Part shown: one piece after another, positions 45,811-56,767 of the stretch | Layout: each line of letters opens with the position of its first letter | Position numbering within the stretch: the stretch's first letter is position 1 | Assembly: GCA_015501605.1 (NCBI GenBank) | Contig: JADNRZ010000001.1 | Location: 2,170,001 to 2,234,000, forward strand | Length of the DNA stretch: 64,000 nucleotides | Source of the DNA: Panaeolus papilionaceus | Lineage: Eukaryota; Basidiomycota; Agaricomycetes; Agaricales | Direction: 5' to 3' | The notes under the pieces: generated by a model | Seen by the model: the letters and a program-made list of their open reading frames with translations, nothing else | Told to the model about the DNA's origin: nothing | The model's database searches: none | Program-made: the position numbers and the translations under genes

Positions 45811-47003
45811 TAGTCGGACCCTCGGCGGAGAGGTGGCTCGCCGTCATTTTCCAGTCACACAATTTAAATCCCGCTTACGTCGTGTATAGACCAGCTCCTC
45901 GGCAGTCATTCCAGGCAATATATATGCTCTCCAGGCTTCCCGAAAAAACCGACAACGATTGGTGCACGATACACGACCAAGCACCCCCTGTTAAAATCCA
46001 GTATGGAATTGCACGTGGGTCTGACAGCTTTCGTTCTGAAGATAGACGTGCATTTAATGCATTTGCTCTTATAGCTGCCTTTTAAAATGGTCCAATACTA
46101 TGCTTCATGACTAAGGACGCAGATGTAGACATCTATTAGGCGGAGTAGCGCCCATCACATGAGAGCTGATGCTACCATATGGGGTAGTTATGTACTAATT
46201 TGGCAATTTGGAGAGGGTAATAATCATGTTGATAACCTCCATGGCCATTTCACGAACGAGCCACTCGGGTTGGTTGAGCGGCTGGGTCTGTGGCAACACT
46301 CAAATTAGTGATTGTTGGTCCTCATTCCGATGATCTAAGCGGCATAACAAAATCCCTCATCCATAGAAAGATATCTGCTTGCTAGGTGCACCCACCAGCA
46401 ATATGAGAGGTCGAGACTCAGAGTCTCAGAAACGATCTGAGGGTGTGACGTATGTGCGATAAATGTAACGATGTCAACGGCACTAAAGAGGCATCGTCGC
46501 AGGTAGGGTGCTGGTGCTGTTTTAATTTGGATTCGTTATTCAGAGGTTTCTTATCGCTTTTTATATATTTCCTTGTTCCCGAGGAATAAGACTAGTATGG
46601 CTGTGGGGTTTTTATGATGATCCAACTCATACACCTCAGGCTAGATATGAGTGTTCGTCGTTTGAAAATGGGGAATACCTAGAGATAACATTAAGCACAG
46701 GGACAATTCGTGGGGAAGAGAGAGGAAATGTCAAATTTCCACAGGCGAATCCGGATGGTACAACATCAAAACCTATCAGCAATATATGGCACCAAACCAG
46801 CGACAAAGTGCACAATTATTGGTGAAAGGCAGCTGTCATGTTTATCATTAATCAGAGTGCAGTAGACACAACCCACCGAGAACTTCGTCGCTCATGGATT
46901 AGGATGGTATTGAAGAGACACTAAGGTGTTGATGTAACATGAATGGAGGAATTAGGGAGAAATGACAAAGGTAGAGTTGAAGCAATCGTCGGTATCCGAC
47001 CGA
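45811..47003. other. intergenic
   Basis: 1.2 kb between the hydrophobin promoter and the COA3 3' end. It contains a 15-base near-perfect palindrome (GAGACTC 46413-46419, GAGTCTC 46421-46427). No gene recognised. Confidence 0.5.
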
Positions 47004-47708
47004 CTATGTTGCCTTGAAGTCCCCAGTTTTGCCAGGTTGATCAACGTTGGGGGCTCCCCAGACCAGTGTCTGGTTTTGTGGATCTAAAAACGACCTTATA
47101 CGACCGCTCCTTGCTGCGAGTGCTGGTAGAACTCCTCTGGGTGTGGTAGAGGCTAAAGCAGAAAGGACAGGTGATGCTGAGGGAGGAGGATGAAGCACTG
47201 GCAGAATGGACGTCATAGTCGTAGAAGGGATTGAGACTGGTGCTTCGACTGGAGGTTTATCGACAGGCGCAATAGCAGGAACTGCTGCTTGACTTGTGGT
47301 TGAGGTGCTGCTATCAGTCTTGTTGTTTGTTCCCTTCCCAAGCACATCGTCGTCTACGTCATCGAAAACATCCTGCTTCACGGCACTGATAGAGTATGCC
47401 CAAATTCCAACTGCGAATGCACCGAGTGTCAGCCCGAGCAAGGCGTTCTTCAAGCGATAGGGTTCACGGGCGCGCTTAAGCCCCGGGGACATAGACTAGA
47501 AAAGGAATGAGATAGGTTATAAATTGAACATATAAAAAGTTTTGAAGGTGGAATTTCCAAGTGGGAAGGCTTTGAGGGTTTAGCAGACGTAGAGACATTT
47601 TTGGACGTGGCTTTAAAGGCGAAGAAAGACATAATATCGTCATAAACTCACCCCTGCTGTTGGCCTGTAACTCTTTTGGGCCTCGTTGCGATCGACGTAC
47701 TGCGACAT
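47004..47708 (-). CDS. COA3: cytochrome c oxidase assembly factor Coa3
   Basis: Inner-membrane assembly factor for cytochrome c oxidase that regulates Cox1 translation together with Cox14. The first exon (from the ATG at 47708) encodes MSQYVDRNEAQKSYRPTAG and the second begins at the 47492 region. The conserved core is SPGLKRAREPYRLKNALLG, followed by a single membrane helix (LTLGAFAVGIWAYSISAVK) and an acidic DVFDDVDDD stretch, as in other fungal Coa3. The remaining roughly 110 residues form a Pro/Ala/Ser/Thr-rich extension ending GKTGDFKAT, longer than in yeast. A 150-nt or so intron separates the exons. It is upstream of nothing recognisable; the next gene on this strand is the hydrophobin. 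Confidence 0.88.
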
Positions 47709-48244
47709 GTTGAATCTATACGGTTGGGTTTTTGGTGCTAGAGCAGAGTGATTTTTAAGGAAGAGAGTCTAAGTGAATGATGAGTCTTGTTGAGTGGTGT
47801 ATCATAACAAAGCAGGATGTTGTAGAAGAATCAAACAGGCGATCCACTCACAAATCGCGTGGATCCCTCGAGGTAAGGTTGAGGTAAGGCTAAATAAAGC
47901 CTCACAATCAAAGCCTCATGTTATCATGTGTAACATATGCCAATAAACCTGGGTTGAATAATGAGAAACTAGAACGCACCTTTGAGTCGGAGTGTTTTCC
48001 CAACCAGAGAATTAGAAACAAGGTCAGGACTCAGGACACAGGTCGCCGGGTCGGACCGTGCGTCCGGCGGTATTAGCCGAAAGTTCTTCACTTTGCGACA
48101 CCACCACCTCGATTTCTCATTATTCTCAAGAGCATGTCTCTGCTATTTCACCTTTCATTCGGTACGCGGACTGGTCATAAAATGTTTTATAAATGTGATT
48201 AAATAACAACACTGATTCAATAGTTAAACAACATTCCTGACAAG
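47709..48244. other. intergenic
   Basis: COA3 promoter region, 0.54 kb, with a short tandem-like GAGGTAAGG/TTGAGGTAAGG repeat near 47870-47895. Nothing else seen. Confidence 0.5.
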
Positions 48245-49782
48245 ATGATTGCCGTCGACGTGCTGTGGCTGCAGTGCGACAGTTACCTGCCCCCCAAGAA
48301 CACCATTTACGCGAAATTCCTCACAAGAGGCACCAATGAGCTCCCTTCCAACGATAACTTGTAGGACCTGCGGTTGACAGCTCGAGTACAAGCAGGTGAT
48401 GTCGAATGCTAACGGCAATCGGGGTCGCTTTCTTGCCAAGGTACGTCTTCTGTCAAATTTAAATTTACTTGGGATCATTTAATTGTGTCTGTAGTGTCTC
48501 CAGGTTGATGCAGTACAAGGGACTAAGTGTTGTAGCTGACAATTTCTCCCCGAATCACATTATCCAACCCCGTCACTCTCCCCCAGTCCCCACGGAATTC
48601 CTCGCCCAACATCTTGCCTCAGCAATCCCATCTCCAACCACCCGCTGTCGCCCCTCACCACTATCTCGGTTCTGCATCTTCCATGGATCAAGCTACTCAA
48701 ATTCCAAACACCGCAAAGCTGGTCTGTGGTGCAAGTCAACACGGATTGCTCGGGATTGCACTTGACGGATGTGCATGAAGCACCGCTAGGAGGTCCAGAG
48801 CGGCAGCTGTGCTAATGCGACGCACTTGCTAGGCTCGGGAGACACACCAAGATCGGCTCCCACCCAAGGTGTTCCACTTGTGCAGACAGCATTTCCGTCA
48901 GCATTTCGTCCACCGTCAGTCTTGGGGACAGGCTCAACCATTCAGCCACCTCAAGGACCAGCCCAAGCAACCCCTCCTGTTATTCCGCCTCCACCACTAT
49001 CAACCCTACCTTTACGTCCAGAATTGTCCGCACCCCAGGTTTCGAGGGGTCCCATCTTTCATCCCACATAACAGACGTGTTCACCTCTCAAACGGCGCGG
49101 GAGGAGGAGATGAGAGTGCAGAATCGACTCCAGGAGTCGCTCAGGTTGGCTGCGCAACGGAAGATCAACCAAACGGTATCAGTGTATGCGTGGACTGACG
49201 ATGTAAGTGTGGTTATCATTGCATTCATCCTGCTCTTGATATTTCCGACAGAACGAAGTCGCCCCTGAGCCACATGAGATCCAGGATGAATTTGCGTGGC
49301 CGAACTTTGTACTCAACAAAGCCCTTCTCGCATGTGTTGGGCTCACGGTGACCCAAGGGATAATTTTTGGGTCCTATAAGGTTTCCCTGCGTCATTGGTC
49401 GCAGGTGACAGTGGGGTTTTCATAGGATGTCAGCAGCGACCGTAGGATCTTCATCAAAGCTCGTGGACTGACCCGGTGTCACGGTCTGGATGCGCTTGTC
49501 ATCGAGACAACTCCAGCTGCCTCCTCGCCAAGTCTCCGTCGGAGGCTTCCAAGTGAGCGCAACTATATCAAGGAGTGCTTGGCAAGCTTGGAGCTGTCTG
49601 TTGGCTTGCAGCAGTCACCAACCAAGCCCTTCTACACCCCGAAGAAGCGCTCTCGGCCAGTTGCTGAGGATGCATCATCTGACGACGAACTCGACCACAC
49701 CCCAACACACAGGACATTCTCGCAGGCCAATAGAGCACCAGCGACTGAACAGAGATCAATTGGCTACGTATACATACACTAA
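48245..49782 (+). pseudogene. degraded copy of an unrecognised agaricomycete protein
   Basis: Coding-like debris on the plus strand. A 39-codon frame at 48245-48364 (MIAVDVLWLQCDSYLPPKN) precedes MSNANGNRGRFLAK at 48399. A Pro/Ser/Gln-rich stretch with stops in all frames follows (48540-48830). A better-preserved part from 49070 onward contains REEEMRVQNRLQESLRLAAQ, KINQTVSVYAWTDD, an intron at about 49203-49252, then EIQDEFAWPNFVLNKALLAC and RIFIKARGLTRCHGLDALVI, ending SIGYVYIH at 49782. A TAG at 49423-49425 interrupts the frame within the conserved part. From memory this resembles a family of uncharacterised agaricomycete proteins with a VYVW...DGFxWP core that occur in many copies and fragments; I cannot name it. 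Function unknown. Confidence 0.55.
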
Positions 49783-50046
49783 AGTACACTCAGTCACCAT
49801 CTACTTGGACTCATTACTCAGATATGACCAATGAATTTTCAAGCAAGCCTGACATTCGGCGGTCAAGATGAGCCGAGCAGCCTCATCAACAGCCTTCCTT
49901 CAATGAAAATTATTCCAGCCGTTCAGAAGTAAACTCTACTCAATGTAAACCCGCATTTTTCGCATTCATGAGTATGAGTATTTGTCAAGTATCGAACACA
50001 ACCGTCAATCCTCGAGTCACTAAGTTGTCATCCGATTCGCACACTA

Positions 50047-50181
50047 CTAATGGTCCGAGAAAAACCTGGTTGATCCATCCCCGATCTTCGCCTGGGCGGC
50101 AGGTCCGCCGAGGGCCTTCGTCAGAGCGCTGTTGACACTATACATAGCTCCACTCCCCTCGAACCCGGCTTTGATAGGAAT
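50047..50181 (-). pseudogene. isolated relic of a protein C-terminus
   Basis: A 44-codon frame, closed by a stop at 50047-50049, reads PIKAGFEGSGAMYSVNSAL then TKALGGPAAQAKIGDGSTRF and ends FSDH. Its composition is that of a globular enzyme, unlike the surrounding frames. No continuation upstream was found: an in-frame TAA precedes it. It is probably the tail of a deleted gene. I do not recognise the family. A last exon of a gene with an unseen splice is the alternative. Confidence 0.35.
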
Positions 50182-50420
50182 TTAGGCGGTATACGCTACG
50201 TGCCCATGATGCTAATACCCCTTTGTGGCCTACCGTGCTACCCGCTCAAACTCTTTGCTTACTGTTTCATAGTTTGAAAATGCGGACCACAAGGTATGAC
50301 TAACTCAGAGAACTGTTTCGCCGCTATGAGTGGAGCGCTAGTACTCGTGCTACGCACTGTAACCCCCATACTTTGCCGCGGGGATTGCATAAACAATATC
50401 GCATTCTGGAAAAGTTGAAC

Positions 50421-50428
50421 TATATAAA
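50421..50428 (+). promoter_or_regulatory. TATA box of the first monooxygenase gene
   Basis: TATATAAA lies about 51-58 bp upstream of the ATG at 50479. Confidence 0.55.
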
Positions 50429-50478
50429 GGGCAACCATCTAACTGACAATTATTTACAAGGTACTGCCTTTAAACACA

Positions 50479-52366
50479 ATGACCTCTACCTCTATTGCAC
50501 AAGACTCTAACGCAAACCCAAGACTGGCGAAGCCTCTAAATGACGAGCGCTTCGTCAGGGTCGTCTGCATTGGCGCCGGGGTGTCCGGCCTCGTTCTCGC
50601 CTACAAGATGCGTCGATCATTCAAGAACTTTGAATTGGTCATATACGAGAAAAACAGCGATGTCGGTGGAACCTGGCTCGAGAACAATTATCCTGGGTAC
50701 GTCCATGGCCGTGACCAGCATGATGGACTTCGGTCGCTTAACCTGCCACTTATTACAGTTGCGCCTGCGACGTCCCATCGCACACCTACACCTATACATT
50801 CGAACCTAAGACAGACTGGTCTGCCGTGTATGCTGGTCCCAAAGAAATTCAGCAGTACCTTTCCGACTTCTGCCATAAATACGAGCTAGGACAGTACATC
50901 AAGTTCAACCACCAAGTCAGCGAGGCTGTATGGGATCAATCGAGTGGCGAATGGAAACTCTCGATCAAGCGCCGTGAGGATGGCAAGATTATCCAAGATC
51001 GCTGCCACATCTTCGTCAACGCTTCAGGTGTCCTCAATACATGGAAGTGGCCCGACATTGAAGGGATCGACAACTTCAAGGGAAAGCTCGTGCACAGCGC
51101 TAACTGGGACAGCAGCATTGACTTGAAGGACAAGCATGTTGGCTTAATCGGGAACGGGTATGTTCGGTGTTTTGTCTGGTAAATCCCATGCTTAATGACG
51201 CGCGCGCTCGATAGGTCCTCTGCGATCCAGATACTGCCTGCAATCTACCCAGAGGTTCGAAAGCTTACCAACTTTATCCGTTCGCCGACCTGGGTCGTGC
51301 CTGTGCTCGCAGAACCGCAACACTCGTACACGGAAGAGGAGAAACTCAAATTCCAGCAAGACCCAGAGGCGCATCTCCAGTATCGCAAGGCTCAGGGAGT
51401 CGGCCTCGCCAAATACTTCCCCCTGTTCATCAAAGACTCTGACGCTCAGAAAGCCACGACCGATGCGATGAAGGAAGTCCTCAAGGCCAAGCTCCCAGCG
51501 GACGTCGTGGCGGAGCTTACCCCAGAATGGGGTGTCGGCTGCCGAAGGATCACCCCCGGTAGTGATTATCTCGAGAAGCTGGGAGCAGAGAAGACCAAAG
51601 TCGTCGTCGGGTCGATTGCGCGTATCACCGAGAAAGGATGCGTTGACTCTCAAGGGACAGAACATCCCCTGGATGTGCTAATCTGTGCCACTGGCTTTGA
51701 TACCTCCTTTGTCCCACGCTTCCCCATCTTAGGCGCTGACGGGGTCAGCTTGGCTGATGCCTGGAAAGACGAAGCGAAGGGGTACATGGGTGTTGGCGCA
51801 GCTGGTTTCCCGAACTACTTTACGCTTGTGGGTCCTGGAAGTCCTCTTGCAACTGGACCGGCGATGTACCCTATGGGTGAGTACATAACATGTCTTTCGT
51901 CTATTCAAGAACACCTCTAATTTGCGGTATAGAGCTTCACGCCGACTATATCCTCAAGATGGTGGACCGTTATCAGACTGAGAGCATCCACAGCATGGTT
52001 CCGAAGCCCGAAGCTGTCGAAGACTTTGTTGCCCAGCGAGATCAATTCCTTAAAGGCACTATCTGGGATGATAGCTGCCACTCCTGGTACAAGTCTGGAA
52101 AAGCAAGGAAGCTGGCTGCGCTCTGGCCGGGAAGCGGTCTGCATTTCGTTACGGTCATGTCCGAGCCCAGGTACGAAGACTGGGACTATCAGTACAACGG
52201 GAACCGATTCGCCTACTTTGGGAATGGGTACTCGCAGATCGAAATGAAGGACTCTGATACTGCAGATTGGGCATACTTTGTTCGAAACGGGGACGATTCC
52301 CCGCATTTGAGCAAACGCGAGAGAGTTAATGCTCTTACGGCTTTGAAGTCGCGCTCTGAGGTTTAA
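50479..52366 (+). CDS. Baeyer-Villiger-type flavin monooxygenase, copy 1
   Basis: FAD- and NADPH-dependent monooxygenase predicted to insert oxygen into a ketone or oxygenate a small metabolite; the substrate cannot be read from the sequence. Exons 50479-50696, 50759-51157, 51215-51876 and 51933-52366 give 1,713 nt, 570 aa. Motifs: the FAD Rossmann fold VVCIGAGVSGLVLAYKM, GGTWLENNYPGCACDVPSH, then the BVMO fingerprint FKGKLVHSANWD (FxGxxxHxxxW-P/D), the NADPH Rossmann GLIGNGSSAIQILP, and the ATG motif DVLICATGFDTSF. The C-terminal part contains LHADYILKMVDRYQTESI and ends KSRSEV. No signal peptide. All cofactor motifs are intact. It is followed in tandem by a close paralogue, and its promoter has a TATA box. 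Confidence 0.9.
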
Positions 52367-52889
52367 TTTACTACCGTATACTATTAGACTACCAACCATT
52401 TATTATTTCATCTGTCATGGAAATAATTGTATGAAGATTGACCTCTGGAATCAGTATTTTGAGGCTTGAGCGTCGACAACGGTCAGCTCGGGTACCCATC
52501 ACTTTCACCCCTGAGACGGGCGCTCACGATGTCAAAGCTATCTAACCTTCCGTGCTCTGCTCAGCACCTGGCTGATTTTCTAACAGGATAAAAATTATGA
52601 CAGCCTGTGACACAGGAAATTCAGGATCATGGTAACTTCGCCATGACGGTGGTGGTACCACTTATGGTCACAATCTCGAACGGAAGATTAAAACAAGGTC
52701 TGCGCAGCATGTCGTAATTTCATGGCCAGTTTCTCGCAGATAGCAGAGCATCTGCTCACAAACCCATGACATCTGTCCAAGACATATATATTATTTCAAG
52801 TGAATAGGTCTGAGATAATGCCCTGGAATCTATCCAAGAATTACGAGCCTCCCATATTTACGCAACCCTATATTTCCTAGACGATTGAG
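52367..52889. other. spacer between the monooxygenase paralogues
   Basis: It holds the 3' end of copy 1 and the promoter of copy 2, about 0.5 kb. No open frame of note and no inserted element were seen. Confidence 0.6.
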
Positions 52890-52897
52890 TATAAATA
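52890..52897 (+). promoter_or_regulatory. TATA box of the second monooxygenase gene
   Basis: TATAAATA lies 52 bp upstream of the ATG at 52949, the same spacing as in the first copy. Confidence 0.55.
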
Positions 52898-52948
52898 CAA
52901 GGACGAAGAGAGCTGTCAGTCTCCAATAATTCAATACAATTGGTGACT

Positions 52949-54797
52949 ATGTCAGCACCAGCGACCCACCCCCGACTCTCGAAGCCAATCCACGAGGAAC
53001 GACTCATCAGAGTCATCTGCATTGGCGCAGGTCTATCAGGCCTTGCACTTGCATACAAGCTTCAACGCTCCTTCAAGAACTTTGAGCTTGTCGTGTACGA
53101 GAAAAATGAACGAATCAGCGGGGTATGGTTTGAAAATCGCTATCCTGGGTATGTTCGATCGTCTTCGAAACACCCATACCTGAAGCTGATGCCGAGAATA
53201 CAGGTGTGGCTGCGACATTCCAGCACATAGCTATACGTACAGCTTCGAGCCAAAGGCGGACTGGTCCTCCGTATACGCATCTGCACCGGAAATCCGTCAA
53301 TACTTTGAAGATTTTGCGACGAAATATGATCTGCACCAGTATGTCAAACTCGAGCATCAAGTGACTGAGGCTGTCTGGGATGCATCCAACGGGGAGTGGA
53401 ACGTTTCGGTGAAGTGTGAAGAGGATCAATCGATTCTGCATGACAGAGGTCATATCCTAGTCAACGCATCTGGGGCATTGAATGCGTGGAAGTGGCCAGA
53501 AATTCCTGGTATTGAATCGTTCAAAGGCAAGCTGATGCATAGCGCTCAGTGGGACGAGACCATCGATTTACAAGATAAAGACGTTGGGCTTATTGGAAAC
53601 GGGTAAGGATTCTATTTTCAAGGGCGAATACAAGAGAATTGACTTGCCCGTAGAGCTTCTGGGATACAAATCCTTCCTACTATCTATCCCCAAGTTCGAA
53701 AAATGATCCACTTTATTCGCTCGCCCACTTGGGTCGCGCCACCACTTGCAGGCCCTCAACGGCTGTACACCGAGGAAGAGAAGCTTAACTTCCAAACCAG
53801 CCCCGAAGCGCACCTCGAGTACCGCAAGGGTCAGCACTTGGGCCTACACAAGCTATTCCCGGTGATGTTGCACGACTCTGAGGCGCAGAAGGGAGCCGCT
53901 GAGATGATGGGGCAGGCGATGAAGAGCATGCTTCCTGAGCATTTGCAAGAGACACTGATCCCCCAGTATGATGTGGGGTGTCGTAGGCTCACGCCAGGCT
54001 TCCCATATCTCAATGCCCTTGCAGGGGACAAGTCGAGTGTCGTGATTGGCGCACTTAGAGAGATCACTGAAGGTGGATGCGTGGACGGGGATGGCAAAGA
54101 ACATCGAGTTGACGTCCTGATCTGTGCGACTGGTTTCGATACGAGTTTCCGCCCACGGTTCCCTGTTATCGGAGAAAATGGAGTTCGGCTGGACGAGGCA
54201 TGGAAAGAAGAGACAAAGGATTATATGGGGGTGGGGGTGGCAGGATTTCCCAATTACTTTGTTGTGGGAGGACCCAGTACACCGATTTCGGCTGGGCCAG
54301 CTGTATATATGTACGGTGAGTTTGTTCTCGGATACTTGGCCATGGTAAGAGAGATTGACAGATGTGCAGAGCTACAAGTGGAGTACGTGCTGAAGATGAT
54401 TGACCGGTATCAGACGGAGAACATCCAGAGTTTTGCACCCAAGCGAGAGGCGGTAGAAGATTATATCGAGTACAGAAACCATTTCATGAAGAGCACAGTT
54501 TGGAGCCAAGGATGCCGTTCATGGTACAAAGCTCAAGGACCATCTGGGACAGTTGCTGGGTTATGGCCAGGAAATGCTCTGCATTTCGTTGCTGCGCTTT
54601 CTGAACCAAGGTTTGAAGACTGGGAGTACAAGTACGACGGGAACCGATTCTGGTACTTCGGAAACGGGAGTTCACAGGTTGAAAAGGAAGAGGCGGAAGT
54701 TGTTGATTGGGCATTTTATCTTCGAAAGGAGGATGATTCACCTTATCTTAGTAGGAGTTCACGACTCGGTGCTCTAACAAGAAAGATAAGCAGGTAG
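52949..54797 (+). CDS. Baeyer-Villiger-type flavin monooxygenase, copy 2
   Basis: Tandem paralogue of the preceding gene. Exons 52949-53148, 53204-53602, 53654-54315 and 54370-54797 give 1,689 nt, 562 aa. The two internal exons are exactly as long as those of copy 1 (399 and 662 nt) and all three introns fall at the same phase and motif. Motifs: VICIGAGLSGLALAYKLQR, VWFENRYPGCGCDIPAH, FKGKLMHSAQWD (BVMO fingerprint), GLIGNGASGIQILPT and DVLICATGFDTSF. One difference lies by the FAD site: copy 1 has the usual GGTW while copy 2 has SGVW. The last intron (54316-54369) is 54 nt, in frame and free of stops, so it could be mistaken for coding sequence; the copy-1 gene shows it is spliced. Enzyme substrate unknown. 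Ends SRLGALTRKISR. Confidence 0.9.
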
Positions 54798-55230
54798 TGG
54801 ATATGACTAATTGGTTAGAAGTCAATGTAACGGGGTACTTCGGAGTGTAAAGATTCAGGAGAAACAGGGAGTTGAAGGTACAGCGGAATAGAGCGGGACT
54901 GAGAGATGACAAGTTCCGGACCCGAGTGAGACTGGTGATCATAGGACGAATGCAATCGGCAGCATTCAATCGATAATTCTTGAAATAAAGAGATGAATAA
55001 TCAGAATGTGCTATGTCTCAATAAAATGAGACGAGGAAATTTCATAGATGATGGCTGAATAATCATGATGTGAGAAACAAAGTCAAGGGACGAATGGTGC
55101 GACAATTCAAACTCTTGTCTTACTTCTTTCTTATTACTCGCCTTACTTTCTCTTTCTCTCTTATCTTTACTTTCTTTTTTTCTTTTTTATTTCTCAAATT
55201 GTCTTTGTCATCAATTATTCCAAATAAGAA
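54798..55230. other. intergenic with pyrimidine-rich promoter tract
   Basis: 3' end of monooxygenase copy 2 and promoter of the next gene. A run of C/T-rich sequence (55110-55205), with long stretches of TTTCTTT and CTCTT type, precedes the ATG at 55231; such CT-rich blocks are frequent before transcription starts in fungi. Confidence 0.5.
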
Positions 55231-56767
55231 ATGCCACGATTAGGTATTGCCAGGTGAGCCTTATTTCTCTGTCTCTCTCTTGCTGGTCGTCATCATCATG
55301 CCTCCACTTAATCTTCATAGAACCGCCTCAACTCTTATAACCCTCTTCGGCTCAGTAACAAATACTATCCTTACAATCCAAGTTTTGGCAGCATGGCGTT
55401 CGTTCAAATGGGAACCAGAGAGTGAATGGGATTCATCACCAGACAATTGGCAACTCAATGGAATCAAATTCATCTGGAGTTTGCTCGTCATTTATTTCGC
55501 TTCTGCTGCTGTAGTTTGTGCAATAGGTCTTCATGGTGTCATCAAGGTCAGTAAATCTTTTTATTCCCTGATTCTTATTCTTACCAACTTGTCATCATCA
55601 AGAATAAACCAACCCACATTCGTCTATATCGTGACTACTCAATAGCCGATCTTTCTTTTTGTGCTCTAGCAACAGCAATAGCCACTTATGCTGCTTTCCT
55701 AAGTCCTGCAAGAGCCGGTATCTGCGAAGAGCTCTCTCATCACCCAGAACTCATGCGTGATATGCTTGAAATGGGTCTCAACATTGAAAACTGTGAGAGA
55801 TGGCTCGAGAGAGCTGTCTTTGCTGGCTTGGCATTTATGATTGTCATTCTATTCGTCAGAGTGCGTATCCTTTCTTTTTCTCCGACCTTCCGTCATCAAC
55901 CCTTCCACTTGCATCATGTCATCTAACCTTGGCCGCACCAATTGTTTCTTGGCCTTCAAAAAATGATCACATTACTAACGGGCGTTTGTCTTTCAATAGT
56001 TGCATTTTCTTCTTGCCGTTTCAAATTACTATTCCCATCTCTCCAAATACCAAGATCAAGCTTATGGTTTATATCCATACAACTACATTCCCTACTATCC
56101 TCAAATCCACCATCAAAGGATATCACCACTCCCTCCTTCACACATCTCTCCACCTGCTCTTCCATCCAACTCTCAACCACAATCCCAGCTTCCTGTCCCT
56201 CCCACGAATCTTGTTGCGGCCCACCCCGCTCCAGCCACTTCCTATCCCATGCAGAGGATTTATCTCGTCCCCAACTCGTTGAGCTCTCAGCCCATCGACA
56301 TTGAAGCCGCCACCTCCGTCACATCTGATGATAACTCGGATGACGTAGTTTATGCTCCCATCAGAAGAAGAGACCTACCAAAGGACGTCAGGGATGGTTT
56401 TCTTGAAGCTTGGGTTGCCGCTCCTACACCAAACTCAACCGCTTCCACCCCAAGACATTCCTGCGACACAGCTCCCGTGAGACACCGAAGAGTCCACCAT
56501 CACCCACAGGCTCCTCAAGCTAGCTCACACCCCACGAGACGGTCTGAAAGTAGATCCAGTCGTCGTTCGCACCGTTTACGACAAACAAACGAAAATGGCG
56601 TCGAGCTGGAGCTTGGAGCTGGACAGGGCCGCACCGGTTTTATCAAGTTGGAAATCGAACCTGGCGAAGGCTTGTTGAGGGATCAAGACAACCTTCAAGA
56701 GCCACTCCTCGCATCGCCCGAGCTGCCAGGATATTGGGATGTCACCAGAAATGAAGCTAAGCGATAG
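55231..56767 (+). CDS. conserved four-TM membrane protein with Cys loop and long cytosolic tail
   Basis: I do not recognise a named family. The first exon is seven codons (55231-55252, MPRLGIA) and joins TASTLITLFGSVTNTILTIQ. Four hydrophobic segments are seen: LITLFGSVTNTILTIQVL; FIWSLLVIYFASAAVVCAIG; LSFCALATAIATYAAFLS; and VFAGLAFMIVILFVRLHFLL. Between segments 3 and 4 lies a loop with two Cys (ARAGICEELSHHPELMRDML ... NIENCERWLE), a tetraspanin-like topology. The tail of about 240 residues is Tyr/Pro-rich, then Ser/Arg-rich and basic, and ends with acidic EPGEGLLRDQDNLQEPLL. Three or four short introns. Similar proteins occur in basidiomycete genomes as hypothetical proteins, to my memory. 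A membrane sensor or scaffold role is a guess. Confidence 0.7.

Noticed and set aside
51158..51214. Frameshift in monooxygenase copy 1
   Set aside because: It is an ordinary GT-AG intron between the two Rossmann halves, at the same place as in copy 2.
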